From: Actinomycetes bacterium
GTDB lineage: Bacteria > Actinomycetota > Thermoleophilia > RBG-16-64-13
Reading direction: 5' to 3'
NCBI GenBank assembly: GCA_024637035.1
Contig: JAGXFW010000033.1
Coordinates: 1 to 64,000 of the forward strand
Length of the DNA stretch: 64,000 nucleotides
In this document: positions 61,752-64,000 of the stretch, in pieces
Layout: every line of letters begins with the position of its first letter
Numbering within the stretch: the first letter of the stretch is position 1
Notes under the pieces: model-generated
The model's database searches: none
Told to the model about the DNA's origin: nothing
What the model saw: only the letters and a program-made list of their open reading frames with translations
Translations under genes and position numbers: made by a program

Positions 61752-64000
61752 GAATCCAGCGCTTCGCGGACGATCTTGGCGAGGTCGTCGGCACCGAAGG
61801 GCTTCTGGAGGAACCACGTCATCTGCCCCACGCGGTCCGGTGACTCGTCGCCGCCCCCCGCGTATCCAGACACGAACACCACCTTCAGGTCCGGGCGTCG
61901 CTGAAAGAGCAACTCGGCGAGTCGCGTCCCCGTCATGCGGGGCATGGCGACGTCCGTGACGACGAGGTCGATACGCTCGCCTTCCTCGTCGACGATGGCC
62001 AGTGCGGCCTCGGCGTCGATCGCCTCGAGGACGGTGTAGCCGACGCCCGTCAACGTGCGCGCCGCGAGGCGCAGCACCGGGAGTTCATCGTCGACCACCA
62101 GCACCGTCTCGCGGCCCCGCGGCATGCGCCGCTCCCTGACGCCCGAGCGGACCCCGTCGGACGGGAGACCTTCGTACAACGGCAGAAGCACTTCGAACTC
62201 CGAGCCCTCGCCGGGAATGCTGCGCGCGCTCACGCTGCCGCCCGCGCCTTCGACTATGCCGTACACCGTCGCGAGGCCCAATCCCGTGCCCCGACCCGTG
62301 CCCTTGGTGGTGAAGAAGGGCTCGAACGCCCGACTGGCCACCGCTTCATCCATGCCCGTGCCCGTGTCGCGCACCGAGAGCCTCACGTACCCCGCAGGCC
62401 TCGCCGCCGCGTCGGCGGCGAACGACTCGCTCGAGGCGACCTTGCTCACGCTGATGTAGAGCACGCCCCCGTCAGGCATCGCGTCCGACGCGTTCACGGC
62501 AAGGTTCATGAGCACCTGCTCCACCTGACTCGGGTCCGCAAGGACCACCAGGGGAGCCGGCACCAACTCCGTCACCAGTTCGACGTGAGGCCCGACCATG
62601 CGCCGCAGGAGGGTCGACATGCCCGACACGGCTACCACCATGTCCACGGGGCGCGACCTCACCACCTCCTTCCTCGAGAAGGCGAGGAGTCTGCGCGTGA
62701 GATCGGCCGCGCGCTCGGCCGCATTCTGGATCTCGACGATGTCAAGATGGACAGGATCGTCGGGGGAGATCTCGGCGGCGACGAGGTCCGCATACCCCGA
62801 GATACTCGTGAGCAGGTTGTTGAAGTCGTGGGCCACCCCTCCGGCGAGACGGCCGACCGCCTCCATCTTCTGACTCTGCAGGAGCTGACCTTCGAGCGCC
62901 AACTCGCGGGTGATGTCGCGCTTCACCGCCACGAAATTGACGATGTGCCCCTCGGCGTCGCGAACAGGGGAGATCGACGCCTCTTCTTCGTAAGCCTGGC
63001 CGTCGGAGCGGCGGTTCGTGAAGCGGCCGGTCCAGACCCGGCCCGCCAGGATGGTGGCCCAGAGCTCCTGGTAGAACTCGATCTCTTCCTGCCCGGCGGA
63101 GAGCATGCGGGGGTTCCGCCCGATCGCCTCGTTCCTCGAGTAGCCGGTGACGCGCTCGAACGCCGGGTTCACGTAGACGATGGTCGCGGCGGTGTCGGTG
63201 ATGATAACGACCTCGTCCATCTGCTCCACCGCGGAGAGCAGGAACGCCCGTTCTTCTTCCTGACGCTTTCGGGCCGTTACATCGCGCGCCACGCCGTCGA
63301 GAGCAACAGGGACCCCCGCCGCGTCGCGCCTGAGCGCGAAACTCAGCTCGGCCCAGACCAGCCGGCCCGAGGGAGTGTTCAGGCGGATCTCGATGGCTTG
63401 AGCCTCCGAGAGGTTGCGCCCGACCGCCGCCTCGATCGGCGCGTCATCACCGGGGTGGAGCATCGAGAACATCAAGCCCGGGTCGGCGTAGAACTCTTCG
63501 GGCGAGGCCTCGAGGATACCGCTCACTGCGGGGCTCAGATACGAGAACCCTCGGGGTTCGACCAGGCTGAAGCTGAAGATGACGTCGGGCGAGTTCTCAG
63601 CCAGCAGACGGAAGCGACGTTCGCTCAGCTCCAAAGCTTCTCGGGTACGGACGCTGTCGGTGACGTCGCGTACGATGCCCAGCCAGAGGCTCGTGCCGTC
63701 CCAATGGATGGGTGTGTAGTGGGTCTCTACCTCTCGGACCTCACCGTCGGCGAGTCTGCTGCGGAAGCGGCGCCCGATATCCGGCCCCTCCCATCCCCCT
63801 TCGACCTGTTCGCGCCACGCGTCTTCCGGCAGATCGTTCAGCCGGCTCACCGGCATACCGCGGAACTCCTCCCGGGAGTATCCGTATGCGGCGCATGCCG
63901 CCTCATTAACATCGACAACGCGCGCGGTCACGGGGTCCACGAGGCCCATCACGGCCTTGCTCGTATTGAACAGTTCCGCCAGAGGTTCGGTGGAGCCGGC
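61748..64000 (-). CDS. Multi-PAS hybrid histidine kinase, N-terminus beyond the window
   Basis: The frame is open to the window edge, so the N-terminus is missing. The visible 750 residues have at least three PAS domains (ARVVDVNEAACAAYGYSREE; FRLLAENSPDVIFSFSLVEP; LLSAVEQMDEVVIITDTAAT), a HisKA domain with GGVAHDFNNLLTSI, HATPase with GTGRGTGLGLATVYGI, and a C-terminal receiver (VLVVDDELPVLRLA, Asp in LVVTDVAMPRM). It resembles the split kinase at 5.4-7.6 kb over the PAS-kinase-receiver part, so the two are paralogues. The input signal is unknown. Confidence 0.9.

Overview
The window is GC-rich, densely packed DNA with almost every gap explained by promoters, leaders or hairpins. Pyruvate:ferredoxin oxidoreductase (porGDAB), two hybrid-cluster proteins, polyferredoxins, an MttB-family methyltransferase, an anaerobic benzimidazole pathway and in-frame UGA (selenocysteine) codons indicate a strict anaerobe. 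The long Gram-positive-type SRP RNA, very high GC and actinobacterial-looking proteins suggest an anaerobic actinomycete relative (Coriobacteriia-like). That placement is inference.

Layout. 1-5.4 kb: partial mttB-like gene, DUF2207 membrane protein, flavodoxin, a DUF6125-like protein, and a riboswitch-like attenuator in front of a small unknown gene. 5.3-12.8 kb (minus): a signalling operon (NMT1-like lipoprotein, histidine kinase, receiver, degenerate receiver, split hybrid kinase), then a Tat-exported phosphoesterase. 13-19.2 kb: membrane pyrophosphatase and two tandem hcp genes. 19.3-22.3 kb: PadR regulator, DUF362 ferredoxin protein, membrane protein. 22.3-25.7 kb: tRNA-Ser, SRP RNA, dnaX, ybaB, recR. 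25.7-29.8 kb: leader RNA, porGDAB and an amidotransferase. 29.9-35.4 kb: GGDEF protein, aspartokinase, DUF134-NifX fusion, class III aminotransferase. 35.5-43.3 kb (minus): YtkA/polyferredoxin pair, secreted low-complexity proteins around a two-component system, FMN protein, and a G3E GTPase preceded by a 37-residue CxxC peptide. 43.4-46.7 kb (plus): Cys-rich two-CW protein, then three consecutive genes with in-frame UGA codons (ArsR, DUF5714-AhpD, thioredoxin-like), then a long palindromic element. 46.8-59.2 kb: EamA transporter, and on the minus strand a ten-kilobase operon led by a cobalamin riboswitch. 59.4-64 kb: SpoIIE-type phosphatase, asd and a partial hybrid kinase.

The two parts most worth attention are these. 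First, the riboswitch operon reads as ThiC-like/BzaF, an ABC transporter (permease, lipoprotein, ATPase), CobT, a methyltransferase-DUF2284 fusion, two B12-type radical SAM enzymes and an SDR. It matches the known anaerobic bza pathway for the lower ligand of B12 but carries a transporter inside it. Second, the ArsR-led selenoprotein cluster has a putative bacterial SECIS hairpin at nearly the same distance behind all three UGA codons.
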